In this document: piece by piece, positions 8,926-16,851 of the stretch
How the letters are laid out: every line of letters starts with the position of its first letter
Numbering within the stretch: the first letter of the stretch is position 1
Assembly (NCBI RefSeq): GCF_000194605.1
Contig: NC_015321.1
Coordinates: 4,526,001 to 4,590,000 of the forward strand
Direction: 5' to 3'
DNA: 64,000 bases
DNA from: Fluviicola taffensis DSM 16823
Lineage (GTDB): Bacteria > Bacteroidota > Bacteroidia > Flavobacteriales_D > Crocinitomicaceae
The notes under the pieces: generated by a model
Database searches by the model: none
What the model was told of the DNA's origin: nothing
Seen by the model: the letters and a program-made list of their open reading frames with translations, nothing else
Position numbers and translations under genes: made by a program

Positions 8926-9052
8926 CTTATCCTCACAATTTTCGCACTGACGTTTGTCATTGATTCTACTTATCCTCACAATTTTCGCACTGACGTTTGT
9001 CATTAATTCTACTTATCCTCACAATTTTCGCACTGACGTTTGTCATTAATTC
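8926..9052. repeat. Three tandem 43-bp repeats
   Basis: Units start at 8926, 8969 and 9012 with CTTATCCTCACAATTTTCGC and are nearly identical (one G/A difference near the unit end). Each unit holds TGACGTTTGTCA, able to form a short TGAC/GTCA stem. The array fills the intergenic space between the HipA-like kinase promoter region and the 3' end of the acyltransferase. A minisatellite is the simplest explanation; there are no unique spacers, so it is not a CRISPR array. Confidence 0.9.
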
Positions 9053-9063
9053 GTCTTCGATAG

Positions 9064-9624
9064 CTATGCTATCTCTTCTTTGCGAATTCCATTTTCAGGT
9101 ACTTTCCCAGAATACTGAGACAAAATACTCTTAATATACTTGATATCCGCATCCACATCTCCTGTTGGCGTAAACAAAGAATGGAATCCTCCAATTTTTC
9201 GTTTGTAATCGATGTAACCAATGTAAATAGGAACATTCGCATTTTGAGCAATGTAATAAAATCCTTTTTTCCACTTTGGTTGGTAACTTCTCGTTCCTTC
9301 GGGTGTGAAAACCATGAAACATTTTTCGTTCTCATTGAAATATTTCACAGCCTGTTCAGTAATATTATTCGTCGTTTTCTTACGATCTACAGGAACTCCA
9401 CCCATTGCCTTTAAAAGATATCCGAGTGGAAAAAAAAACAAATCTTTCTTAATTAAGAATTTCCCATTAACGTTGTAGTGCGAAAAAGCAATTTTTCCAA
9501 TTATAAAGTCCCAGTTAGAAGTATGTGGCCCCATCACTACAACTGCCTTATTAACACCCACTGGAGTGTGATTGTCTATCTTCCAACCAAATAGCTTAAG
9601 AAGCCAGAAAAAGAATTTTCCCAT
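9064..9624 (-). CDS. 1-acyl-sn-glycerol-3-phosphate acyltransferase-like protein
   Basis: 186 aa. MGPHTSNWDFIIGKI contains the catalytic H-x4-D motif (HTSNWD), GGVPVDRKKT is the glycerol-phosphate contact block, and VFTPEGTRSY the third acyltransferase block. The protein is shorter than classical PlsC and resembles the small stand-alone members of the family common in Bacteroidota. Membrane-associated phospholipid or lipid acylation is likely, with the acceptor uncertain. The -7 element TAACTTTG is only 4 bases upstream of the ATG. Confidence 0.85.
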   Translation of the reverse strand: MGKFFFWLLKLFGWKIDNHTPVGVNKAVVVMGPHTSNWDFIIGKIAFSHYNVNGKFLIKKDLFFFPLGYLLKAMGGVPVDRKKTTNNITEQAVKYFNENEKCFMVFTPEGTRSYQPKWKKGFYYIAQNANVPIYIGYIDYKRKIGGFHSLFTPTGDVDADIKYIKSILSQYSGKVPENGIRKEEIA

Positions 9625-9628
9625 GAAA

Positions 9629-9636
9629 CAAAGTTA
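9629..9636 (-). promoter_or_regulatory. -7 promoter element TAACTTTG, leaderless spacing
   Basis: Reads CAAAGTTA on the + strand, an exact TAnnTTTG match 4 bases upstream of the acyltransferase ATG (9624). Confidence 0.55.
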
Positions 9637-9653
9637 CAATTTCAATAAAAAAT

Positions 9654-9661
9654 TACCTTTA
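9654..9661 (+). promoter_or_regulatory. -7-like element TACCTTTA, leaderless spacing
   Basis: One mismatch to TAnnTTTG, ending 4 bases before the ATG at 9666. It lies back to back with the divergent acyltransferase promoter. Confidence 0.4.
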
Positions 9662-9665
9662 TGAT

Positions 9666-11042
9666 ATGCAAATAAAAAAACGCTTTTATTCAGCCTTCCT
9701 TGTAGTGCTACTTACTGCTTCTAGTTTATTGATTTTTATTTGTATAAACATACTTTCTACAAGTCCCAATAATCCTCACATTCCTATTCCAATAGATGTA
9801 AAATGGATTATTCGTTTAGATGCTGAATCATACATCAAAAGAGAAGTTTACAATACACTTTTCACTGAAAAAGACGATGTTTTTATCCAACAACTCAGAG
9901 ATATCTATGAAAATAATACCAATGAGGAATCTAAAAAGAAATCCCTCCACTTAGATTTACAAGAAGATGCGGTGGTTTATGGAATAGAACGTGACGGTAA
10001 AAATTTACTTGTTATTGCTGTACAAACTCAAAACAGCTCTGCATTCAATGAAAATATATTGGATTACTGTAAATCCAATCAAATTGGAAAATCAGAAGGG
10101 CATAACGCGCTATTTATTACTCAATTGAGCGGAAAAAAATCCAGTAAGAAAGAGCTAGAAGGATACATCTCTCAATTATTTCAAGCGCCAATCATTGAAT
10201 TGCAGAAAGCGGCTCCAGAAAAGAATGAATTCATTGCCTTAGATTTCAAAAAACTCCCTACTTCAACTGGTTTTTCAAGTTTAAACCTGTCGATTCAACA
10301 TCAAGATGAAGAAATTAATTTGGAAGGAGAATTGGTGTATCCTAAAAAATTGGAGAACAGCTTGAAATTTGGACTAAAACCAAAAGGAGTATACATTTAT
10401 TCTCGATTCATTTCTGAAAAATTACCCGATACCTTATTGAATTTTTTACCTGCTGGAATTCCTCATTTCAAAGATATTCAAGCTTATGCGGTAGATTTCA
10501 AAGGAACATATTTAGAAGATCCAAAAGATAGTCTACCAAGCATCATTGGCTTCTTACCAACTCCAGTAATGAATCTGATTATTCAAACTAAAAACAAGTG
10601 TAAGGTAGAAGATTTATGGAAGAGCTTTCCAAAATCTGTACGCAAATCAAATCTTACCTTGAGCTTTGGAAATACGGTATTTCACTTGAAACAACTTTCT
10701 GAAAACACTTATTTCATTGGTGTAGATCCTTCTGCGATTATTCCTTATTCTGGAAATGACATTTTCTTCATCAAAGGGCATTTGGAAAAATCAACCAAAA
10801 TATACGGAAGTACTTTTGTTACTGCCTTCATTGAAAACATGGGGCCAGTTAAAGCATTTAATGATTTCTTGAAAAGTACTGAATCCATAAACATTGAAAT
10901 CAAACCTAAGAAAGGAACTCTTTATGCGATTATCGGACAAATCAAGTTCAAGAAAACCAAGTATCCGCTTCATGAAATAAGTAAAATGGTATTGACTTTA
11001 AGTCTTTTTGATCAAAGTTTCGGTGGACTTTCAGCTCATTAA
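9666..11042 (+). CDS. Membrane-anchored or exported protein of unknown function
   Basis: 458 aa. Residues ~8-30 (FLVVLLTASSLLIFICINIL) form a single membrane anchor or uncleaved signal. The rest is soluble, beta-strand-rich and has no motif I recognise; a repeated layout of long charged and hydrophobic strands suggests a periplasmic domain pair. It overlaps the convergent DUF2141 gene by 4 bases at the 3' end. No domain family could be assigned. Confidence 0.75.
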   Translation: MQIKKRFYSAFLVVLLTASSLLIFICINILSTSPNNPHIPIPIDVKWIIRLDAESYIKREVYNTLFTEKDDVFIQQLRDIYENNTNEESKKKSLHLDLQEDAVVYGIERDGKNLLVIAVQTQNSSAFNENILDYCKSNQIGKSEGHNALFITQLSGKKSSKKELEGYISQLFQAPIIELQKAAPEKNEFIALDFKKLPTSTGFSSLNLSIQHQDEEINLEGELVYPKKLENSLKFGLKPKGVYIYSRFISEKLPDTLLNFLPAGIPHFKDIQAYAVDFKGTYLEDPKDSLPSIIGFLPTPVMNLIIQTKNKCKVEDLWKSFPKSVRKSNLTLSFGNTVFHLKQLSENTYFIGVDPSAIIPYSGNDIFFIKGHLEKSTKIYGSTFVTAFIENMGPVKAFNDFLKSTESINIEIKPKKGTLYAIIGQIKFKKTKYPLHEISKMVLTLSLFDQSFGGLSAH

Positions 11043-11482
11043 ACGTAACGAACTTTTACCGTCACTGCTTTATCTTCTTTTAGAGAAAATTTAAAACTAT
11101 CATATTTTGGTTTACTCCAAGATGTGTGATAGTAATCCGCGAATCCGAACCCTTCGTCAGGCATCAGCATGGTATAGTCCATTTCCTTATTCTTATTTTC
11201 GTCGTCTAAAAGAGCCATACCATACTCTCCCGATTCAATTCCAGTGAAGGTACAAGTAATTGTATTGTTTTTCATTTCACTTTTATCAACTGTCTTTATT
11301 TTCCAAGCAAGTCCTTTGTTGTAGTTTTCTGCACTTCGAAAAATTTGAAGCTGAATATTTCCAGTACTATTACGAATATTGGTTACTTTAACGGTAATTG
11401 TATGATAAGCTGGTGTTTTAAATGATACAGACACTAAACTCACTAATGCAATTAGAATGAAGCTTAAAAAAAATCTTTTCAT
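11039..11482 (-). CDS. DUF2141 exported protein
   Basis: 147 aa with an N-terminal signal peptide (residues 1-~21). ITVKVTNIRNSTGNIQLQIF, GIESGEYGMALLDDENKNKE and DEGFGFADYY match the DUF2141 pattern (an immunoglobulin-like beta-sandwich, GxYxxxxxHDxNxNGxxDxN-type loop, with GFG after it). Function is unknown; probably periplasmic or outer-membrane associated. A weak -7-like TATTTTAG sits 4 bases before the ATG. Confidence 0.85.
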   Translation of the reverse strand: MKRFFLSFILIALVSLVSVSFKTPAYHTITVKVTNIRNSTGNIQLQIFRSAENYNKGLAWKIKTVDKSEMKNNTITCTFTGIESGEYGMALLDDENKNKEMDYTMLMPDEGFGFADYYHTSWSKPKYDSFKFSLKEDKAVTVKVRYV

Positions 11483-11534
11483 GGTACTAAAATAGATGTG
11501 CGATATAAATTTAATTGTTCTGACTGAAACTTTT

Positions 11535-12320
11535 TCAAACTGAAATCAGATTTAACAATTTCTTGAAATAGTTGGGGGCTTCTACTAATCGAGAACCATA
11601 CCAAGAAAAGAACTCACCATCAACCAAAATAACCTGGCTATTAGGAAACTGCACTTGAAGTTCTTCGATATGTTTTTCTTTGAATGGAAAAGGTTCTGAA
11701 CTCAGAAAAATAAAATCAGGATTCAATTTTTCCAGATTCACTTGCGGATAACGATCTTGTTGAACCGCGTTTTTAAACCCCAAACGTTCTAGCATTGCAT
11801 CGATAAACGTATTTCCAGCCGCTGCGATATACGGATTTTTCCAAATCAGATAAAGTACACTTCCTCTTTTCTTTGCGGGTTCGTTGATTGTAGAAAAATT
11901 CGTTTGAATCCTTGATACAATTTCAGTAGCTTTTTCAGTTGTTCCAGTAATCTCTCCTAGCTTCTGAATCATCTCCAACGCATCTTCCAAATTGAAAATA
12001 TCGCTCATCCAAGTTGGACATAAGTTTTGTAAAGCTTCAATATCCGATTGATTATTTTCTTCCTTATTTCCAATAATCAAATCCGGATTCAAAGACTGAA
12101 TCAACTCAATTTTCGCATTTTTTGTTCCACCTATTAATTGAATTTCTTTCCGTAACTCTTTCGGATGAACACAAAACTTGGTAATCCCAACTAAGCGGTC
12201 TTTCAATCCTAAATCGACCAACAACTCGGTTTGAGATGGAACCAACGATACAATACGCGAAACGGTGGAATGAATCTCCACCGTTCGCTGCATTTGATCT
12301 GTATATTTTATTTTATCCAT
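11535..12320 (-). CDS. BtuF-like helical-backbone substrate-binding protein without signal peptide
   Basis: 261 aa. RIVSLVPSQTELLVDLGLKD and LVGITKFCVHP are hallmark motifs of cobalamin/iron-siderophore binding proteins, and GNTFIDAMLERLGFKNAV and LSSEPFPFKEKH belong to the second lobe. No signal peptide or lipobox precedes the domain, so a cytoplasmic role is suggested and transport in the periplasm is not supported. No permease or ATPase is adjacent. It follows the cystathionine beta-synthase gene by 33 bases on the same strand and could share its transcript. Confidence 0.82.
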   Translation of the reverse strand: MDKIKYTDQMQRTVEIHSTVSRIVSLVPSQTELLVDLGLKDRLVGITKFCVHPKELRKEIQLIGGTKNAKIELIQSLNPDLIIGNKEENNQSDIEALQNLCPTWMSDIFNLEDALEMIQKLGEITGTTEKATEIVSRIQTNFSTINEPAKKRGSVLYLIWKNPYIAAAGNTFIDAMLERLGFKNAVQQDRYPQVNLEKLNPDFIFLSSEPFPFKEKHIEELQVQFPNSQVILVDGEFFSWYGSRLVEAPNYFKKLLNLISV

Positions 12321-12353
12321 TCAAACTTTTATGTTCTTCCGCGGTAGGTTTAT

Positions 12354-13715
12354 TTATGCCAAAGAAGCAATCACATCCTGACGAGTCAAGATTTTCTTAT
12401 CACCATTAGCGCGCTCTACTATAACCGCCGGTGTTTGCTCATTGATTAATTTCGCTACCTCTTCCAATTTCGCTGTTCCTTGAACTACTGGGAAAGGTTT
12501 TTGCATAATTTTCGAAATCGGCGTGTCTCTCAAAGTAGGATTATCAACCAACAATTGATAAACCTGAGAATCATTCAAAGAACCAACCAATTCTCCGTCT
12601 CTTAAAACTGGAATTTGAGAAATGTTGTATTTACGCATTTTCATAATTGCATGTGAAACTAATTCTTCCGAATACAAGGTTACCAAAGGCAAATCTGCAT
12701 GACGAGCAATTACATCTTCAGCTGTTTTGAACTCTTCTTCCAAGAATCCACGCTCACGCATCCAATCATCGTTAAAAATTTTACCCACATAACGACTTCC
12801 ATGATCGTGGAATAAAACAACCACTACATCATTTTCTGTTAATTGATCTTGCAATTGCAACAATCCACCAATCGCTGCACCAGCAGAATTACCTACAAAA
12901 ATCCCTTCTTCACGCGCCAAACGACGAGTGTAAACGGCTGCATCTTTATCTGTTACTTTTTCAAACAAATCAATCACATCAAAATCTACATTTGCAGGAA
13001 GAATATCTTCTCCAATTCCTTCAGTGATATATGGATAAATCTCATTTTCATCAAAAATTCCAGTTTCCTTGTATTTCTTGAAAACAGAACCGTACGTATC
13101 AATTCCCCAAATTTTGATGTTTGGATTTTTCTCTTTCAAGGATTTTCCAACTCCAGAAATTGTTCCTCCAGTACCAACTCCTACAATAAAGTGCGTTACT
13201 TTCCCTTCTGTTTGTTCCCAAATTTCTGGTCCAGTTTGTTCGTAATGAGCAGTTCTGTTTGATAAATTATCATATTGATTCACATACCAGGAGTTTGGAA
13301 TTTCTTTCGCCAATCGTTTTGATACTGAATAATAAGAACGAGGATCTGAAGGCTCAACAGCAGTTGGACAAACAACTACTTCCGCACCAACAGCACGCAA
13401 AATATCCATTTTCTCTTTCGACTGCTTGTCATTCAAAACGCAAATAAGCTTATAACCTTTGATAATTGCTACCAATGCCAAGCCCATTCCTGTGTTTCCT
13501 GAAGTTCCTTCAATGATTGTGCCTCCTGGTTTTAGAACCCCTGATTTTTCGGCATCTTCTACCATTTTTACAGCCATTCTATCTTTCACCGAGTTTCCTG
13601 GATTCGTTGTCTCAACTTTTGCTAAAACAGTTGCTTTACAGTTTTTTGTGAGCTTGTTCAATTTCACCAAAGGCGTATTACCAATGGTTTCCAATATATT
13701 GTTATAAACTTTCAT
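12354..13715 (-). CDS. Cystathionine beta-synthase-type enzyme with C-terminal CBS pair
   Basis: 453 aa from the ATG at 13715. The frame continues to 13757, but that extension contains the promoter element, and MKVYNNILETIGNTPLVKL is the usual start. Residues ~1-310 are fold-type II PLP domain: NPGNSVKDRMAVK carries the PLP lysine, EGTSGNTGMGLA binds substrate, and GVGTGGTISGVG holds the phosphate. Residues ~330-453 are two CBS motifs that bind adenosyl ligands (SAM activates several homologues). There is no N-terminal haem region. It makes cystathionine from serine and homocysteine, or cysteine from O-acetylserine; context does not settle which. Confidence 0.9.
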   Translation of the reverse strand: MKVYNNILETIGNTPLVKLNKLTKNCKATVLAKVETTNPGNSVKDRMAVKMVEDAEKSGVLKPGGTIIEGTSGNTGMGLALVAIIKGYKLICVLNDKQSKEKMDILRAVGAEVVVCPTAVEPSDPRSYYSVSKRLAKEIPNSWYVNQYDNLSNRTAHYEQTGPEIWEQTEGKVTHFIVGVGTGGTISGVGKSLKEKNPNIKIWGIDTYGSVFKKYKETGIFDENEIYPYITEGIGEDILPANVDFDVIDLFEKVTDKDAAVYTRRLAREEGIFVGNSAGAAIGGLLQLQDQLTENDVVVVLFHDHGSRYVGKIFNDDWMRERGFLEEEFKTAEDVIARHADLPLVTLYSEELVSHAIMKMRKYNISQIPVLRDGELVGSLNDSQVYQLLVDNPTLRDTPISKIMQKPFPVVQGTAKLEEVAKLINEQTPAVIVERANGDKKILTRQDVIASLA

Positions 13716-13730
13716 CAATTGAATTTTACA

Positions 13731-13738
13731 CAAAGATA
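13731..13738 (-). promoter_or_regulatory. -7 promoter element TATCTTTG
   Basis: CAAAGATA on the + strand, an exact consensus match 15 bases upstream of the ATG at 13715. It supports that start over longer frames. Confidence 0.55.
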
Positions 13739-13872
13739 GTTTTAATTCAAAATTCAAAATGTAAAAGTTTGGGTTTCTGATTCAAGTTTTATTGCAATAG
13801 CTATCCAGATTACATTTTGACATTTTTATTGATATCTATTTAAAGCTTCACTTATCTATTTAAATAATCAAA

Positions 13873-13880
13873 TATATTTG
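13873..13880 (+). promoter_or_regulatory. -7 promoter element TATATTTG
   Basis: Exact TAnnTTTG match, 20 bases before the lipoprotein ATG at 13901. No clear -33 TTG. Confidence 0.45.
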
Positions 13881-13900
13881 TTAAGAAATAAAACTATACT

Positions 13901-14935
13901 ATGAAACAAATACTTGTAATTGGAATTATTAGCACATTGATTTTCAGTTCTTGCAGAACAACTCAAGGGATGCGAATTCAGGTTCAAAAACCTTCTCGAA
14001 TCTCAGTAAACAAAGCTATTAAAACAATTACATTATTAAATCATTCAATTCCTGGAAGAGAAGGTTTACTTGAAGGAACACTGACCTTGGAAACCCCTAA
14101 ACAAGACAAAGAGCTTTCGAACGAATGTATTCGCGGAATTGATGAATTATTGAGGACAAGTGAACGTTTTCAAATCAAACGTTGTGACAGTAGCATGCTC
14201 GCTTCAAAAAGTTCAAGTATCGATTTTGGAACAACGATGAATTGGGATCAGGTAGATAGTATCTGTAAAAAGTATGAAACCGATGCCTTATTAGTTTTAG
14301 AATTTTTCGATACCGATTTCAGTGTCATTAATCCGGCAGCTACAGCAGTCAATACTGTTCAAAATGTATTGAATGGGAACTCACCTGAAGTTCAGATAAC
14401 AGGTAAAGCAACAGCTAGAGCTGGTTTTAGGTTGTATTATCCCGCGACTAAAACAATTGAATATGAGGATCGCTACAAACAAGACCGAACTTGGGTTCAA
14501 CGTTCAACCAATCCAATTGAAGCTATTGCCCGATTAATTAAACGCAACGATGCATTAATTGAAGTTAGCTACTATACAGGAGAATCTTTTGCACATGATT
14601 TAGTACCACTTTATTTTTGGCAACAACGCATGATGTATATCGGCAAAAAAGACGGGATGAAGATTGGAGCTCGTCAGGCCTTAACTAGGGATTGGGAAGG
14701 AGCATTAAAAACATGGCTAGAGGTTTACGAATCAAGTCCAAAAGCCAAATTCAGAGCCCGTGCTGCCTACAATATAGCGCTTGCATACGAGGTGTTGAAT
14801 GATTTGCAGAACGCCAAAAAGTGGGTTCAAACTTCTTACGTTGAAGGTGGAAAAAGTGAAGCATTGGAGTATTCGAATATCTTGGAGAATAGGATTAAAG
14901 AATTGGGAATCTTGGAAAATCAGCTTACACAGTAG
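13901..14935 (+). CDS. Lipoprotein resembling DUF6340 family, TPR-like C-terminus
   Basis: 344 aa. Signal peptide with lipobox IFSSC (Cys ~19). The middle region has KAIKTITLLNHSIPG and a later SICKKYETDALLVLEFFDTD segment seen in Bacteroidota DUF6340-type lipoproteins. Residues ~255-335 have a TPR-like helical pair (ARAAYNIALAYEVLNDLQNA). Probably lipid-anchored facing the periplasm; function unknown. The family name is from memory of pattern and should be treated as tentative. Confidence 0.78.
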   Translation: MKQILVIGIISTLIFSSCRTTQGMRIQVQKPSRISVNKAIKTITLLNHSIPGREGLLEGTLTLETPKQDKELSNECIRGIDELLRTSERFQIKRCDSSMLASKSSSIDFGTTMNWDQVDSICKKYETDALLVLEFFDTDFSVINPAATAVNTVQNVLNGNSPEVQITGKATARAGFRLYYPATKTIEYEDRYKQDRTWVQRSTNPIEAIARLIKRNDALIEVSYYTGESFAHDLVPLYFWQQRMMYIGKKDGMKIGARQALTRDWEGALKTWLEVYESSPKAKFRARAAYNIALAYEVLNDLQNAKKWVQTSYVEGGKSEALEYSNILENRIKELGILENQLTQ

Positions 14936-15026
14936 TTTAAAGGTGAAAGAGTTCAAAGAAAGTTCAAAAAGTTCCAAGTTTAAAAATGTTTAAGAGGTTT
15001 AAGCCAACATACTATTGAACTATTGA

Positions 15027-15044
15027 TCCCGATAGCTATCGGGA
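15027..15044. repeat. 18-bp perfect palindrome TCCCGATAGCTATCGGGA
   Basis: A perfect palindrome standing between copies of an ATTGAACTATTGA-type direct repeat (about 15010-15066). CCCGATAGCTATCGGG-type palindromes recur in intergenic DNA of many Bacteroidota genomes, so this looks like a dispersed REP-like element. Confidence 0.75.
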
Positions 15045-15114
15045 ATTGAACTATTGAACTATTAAACTTTTAAACACTTTCAACTTTAAGCTGTCATTTT
15101 TGCGAAAGTTTAGC

Positions 15115-15122
15115 TAATTTTG
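15115..15122 (+). promoter_or_regulatory. -7 promoter element TAATTTTG, leaderless spacing
   Basis: Exact TAnnTTTG match ending 5 bases before the dnaX ATG at 15128. A TTG lies only 12 bases upstream of it, too close for a classical -33. Confidence 0.5.
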
Positions 15123-15127
15123 TTTTC

Positions 15128-16243
15128 ATGTCGGATTTTGTTGTTTCTGCCCGAAAATACAGACCCCAAACCTTTGATACGGTTGTTGGGCAAAAGGCAA
15201 TTACTAACACTTTAAAAAACGCAATTAAGAATCAGCACTTAGCTCAAGCATTCTTATTTTGTGGTTCTAGAGGAGTTGGTAAAACGACAACTGCCCGTAT
15301 TTTAGCAAAAACAATCAATTGTTTTAACAGAACAGAAGCTACAGAGGCTTGCGATCAGTGTGAAAGCTGTAAATCTTTCAATGAAGGTGCTTCCTTAAAT
15401 GTTTACGAATTAGATGCTGCATCCAATAACTCCGTAGATGATATCCGTGGATTGATTGAACAAGTGAGAATTGCCCCTCAATTGGGAACTCACAAGGTGT
15501 ATATTATTGATGAGGTTCACATGCTCTCAGCTTCGGCTTTCAATGCTTTTTTGAAGACATTGGAAGAACCACCAGCTCACGCAATTTTCATTTTAGCAAC
15601 GACCGAAAAACATAAAATTTTACCGACTATTTTATCTCGTTGTCAAATTTTTGATTTCCAACGAATTAAAGTAAAAGATATTGCAGATCATTTGGCACAT
15701 GTTGCCACTCAAGAAGCTATTTCAGCAGATCCAGATGCACTTCATTTGATTGCTCAAAAAGCAGATGGGGCTTTGCGTGACGCGCTTTCCATTTTTGACC
15801 AAATTGTTAGTTTTTGCGGAACAACAATCACGCACAAAGCGGTTCTCGAAAACTTAAATATTCTCGATCACGATTACTACTTCAAAATCGTTGAAAATGC
15901 ATTAAATGAAGATATTCCAGCCTCCTTGTTGCTTTTCAATGATGTGATGGAAAAAGGATTTGATGGTCATAATTTCTTAGTTGGATTAGCTGAACATTTC
16001 AGAAACTTATTGATTTGTAAAGATCCTAGAACGGCAAACTTATTGGAAGTTGGAGAAGCCACAGAGAAACTATTTGTTGATCAGTCTAAAAAATTAGACG
16101 GCGGAATTGCTTTAAGATGCTTAGGGGTTTTAAGTAAAGCAGACGTAGATTACAAATCAGCAAAGAATCAGCGACTCTTAGTTGAATTAACCTTGATGCA
16201 AATTTGTTCAGTGAAATCTGAGCTTGAAAAAAAAAATCCCTAA
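15128..16243 (+). CDS. dnaX: DNA polymerase III gamma subunit (short product of dnaX)
   Basis: 371 aa. AAA+ clamp-loader ATPase: Walker A GSRGVGKTT (~46-54), a four-cysteine zinc module (CFNRTEATEACDQCESC, ~65-82), DExx box YIIDEVHML, and sensor-1/arginine-finger region ATTEKHKILPTILSRCQ. Domain III (collar) follows to about residue 365. The frame ends at TAA 16241-16243, seven bases after a run of ten A residues, giving a gamma-like protein with the tail ELEKKNP. It loads the sliding clamp on primed DNA. The tau-specific C-terminus is in the -1 frame (see next entry). Confidence 0.92.
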   Translation: MSDFVVSARKYRPQTFDTVVGQKAITNTLKNAIKNQHLAQAFLFCGSRGVGKTTTARILAKTINCFNRTEATEACDQCESCKSFNEGASLNVYELDAASNNSVDDIRGLIEQVRIAPQLGTHKVYIIDEVHMLSASAFNAFLKTLEEPPAHAIFILATTEKHKILPTILSRCQIFDFQRIKVKDIADHLAHVATQEAISADPDALHLIAQKADGALRDALSIFDQIVSFCGTTITHKAVLENLNILDHDYYFKIVENALNEDIPASLLLFNDVMEKGFDGHNFLVGLAEHFRNLLICKDPRTANLLEVGEATEKLFVDQSKKLDGGIALRCLGVLSKADVDYKSAKNQRLLVELTLMQICSVKSELEKKNP

Positions 16244-16845
16244 CTGATCCTGTTGCAATTATTCCTTACATTGGTCAAAGCCTCCGAAATGAGCCTTCTA
16301 AACCAGTAAACAAACCTTCCATTACACCAGAAAGAGCTGCGTTTTCGGTAAAACCCGAAGCAAAAGTGCTTTCTGCTCCAACGGGTAATTTAAATACCAA
16401 TAACTTATCCATCAATCAATTAATTGGACAACAGAAATCAAAACCAGTTATTCCTCAAAGCGATTTACCCAGAAAGGAATTTCATCGAGACGATGTTGTT
16501 CGATTATGGAAAACAATGGCTCATACACAAAAACTTCGTGGGCAAGATCAGGTTTATCATGTGATGATCAAACGTGAACCTGTGCAATTAGATGAAACTA
16601 CCTTCCAATTTGAAGTAGATAATACGATTCAGATGACACGATTAGAAGGTGCTCTTGGAGAAGTAATGGCCTATCTTCGTGAAGAAATTCAAAATTATGA
16701 TTTAAATATTCAACTAGAAATGATCAAAGATGCTCCAGAAGAAGTGAAGTATTTGAATGGACCTGATCGTTTTGAAAAATTAGCTAAAAAAAATAGCAAC
16801 CTTTTTGACCTGAAAAACCGTTTTAACTTAGACATTGATTATTAA
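15128..16845 (+). CDS. dnaX: DNA polymerase III tau subunit, produced by -1 frameshift at the A10 run
   Basis: Reading shifts by -1 (or one extra A is transcribed) at 16227-16236, and the frame then stays open to TAA at 16843-16845, for about 572 aa. The continuation is a Pro/Lys/Thr-rich linker (~16237-16470) and a conserved domain from DVVRLWKTMAHTQKLRGQDQ onward, ending NRFNLDIDY, which matches the C-terminus of Bacteroidota DnaX proteins. In other bacteria tau holds polymerase and helicase. Conservation of this domain argues that the shift is functional and not gene decay. A sequencing error in the homopolymer is the main alternative. Confidence 0.75.
16227..16236 (+). other. dnaX slippage site: run of ten A
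   Basis: Ten consecutive A bases in the zero frame GAA AAA AAA AAT, followed by CCC TAA. Thermus dnaX uses a similar A9 run for transcriptional slippage and E. coli uses A AAA AAG for ribosomal -1 shifting. No strong downstream hairpin or upstream Shine-Dalgarno-like enhancer is visible, which favours transcriptional slippage. Confidence 0.7.
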
Positions 16846-16851
16846 ACTGAT

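Noticed and set aside
8926-9052. Regular repeats that could suggest a CRISPR array
   Set aside because: Units are head-to-tail with no unique spacers and there is no cas gene nearby.
12843-13262. 139-codon + strand frame opposite cystathionine beta-synthase
   Set aside because: Antisense shadow; composition (Phe/Ile/Cys-rich) is that of reversed coding DNA.
15128-16845. dnaX as a pseudogene split by a frameshift mutation
   Set aside because: Both halves are conserved, the shift is exactly at a ten-A run, and programmed or transcriptional slippage is known for dnaX. A sequencing error remains possible.
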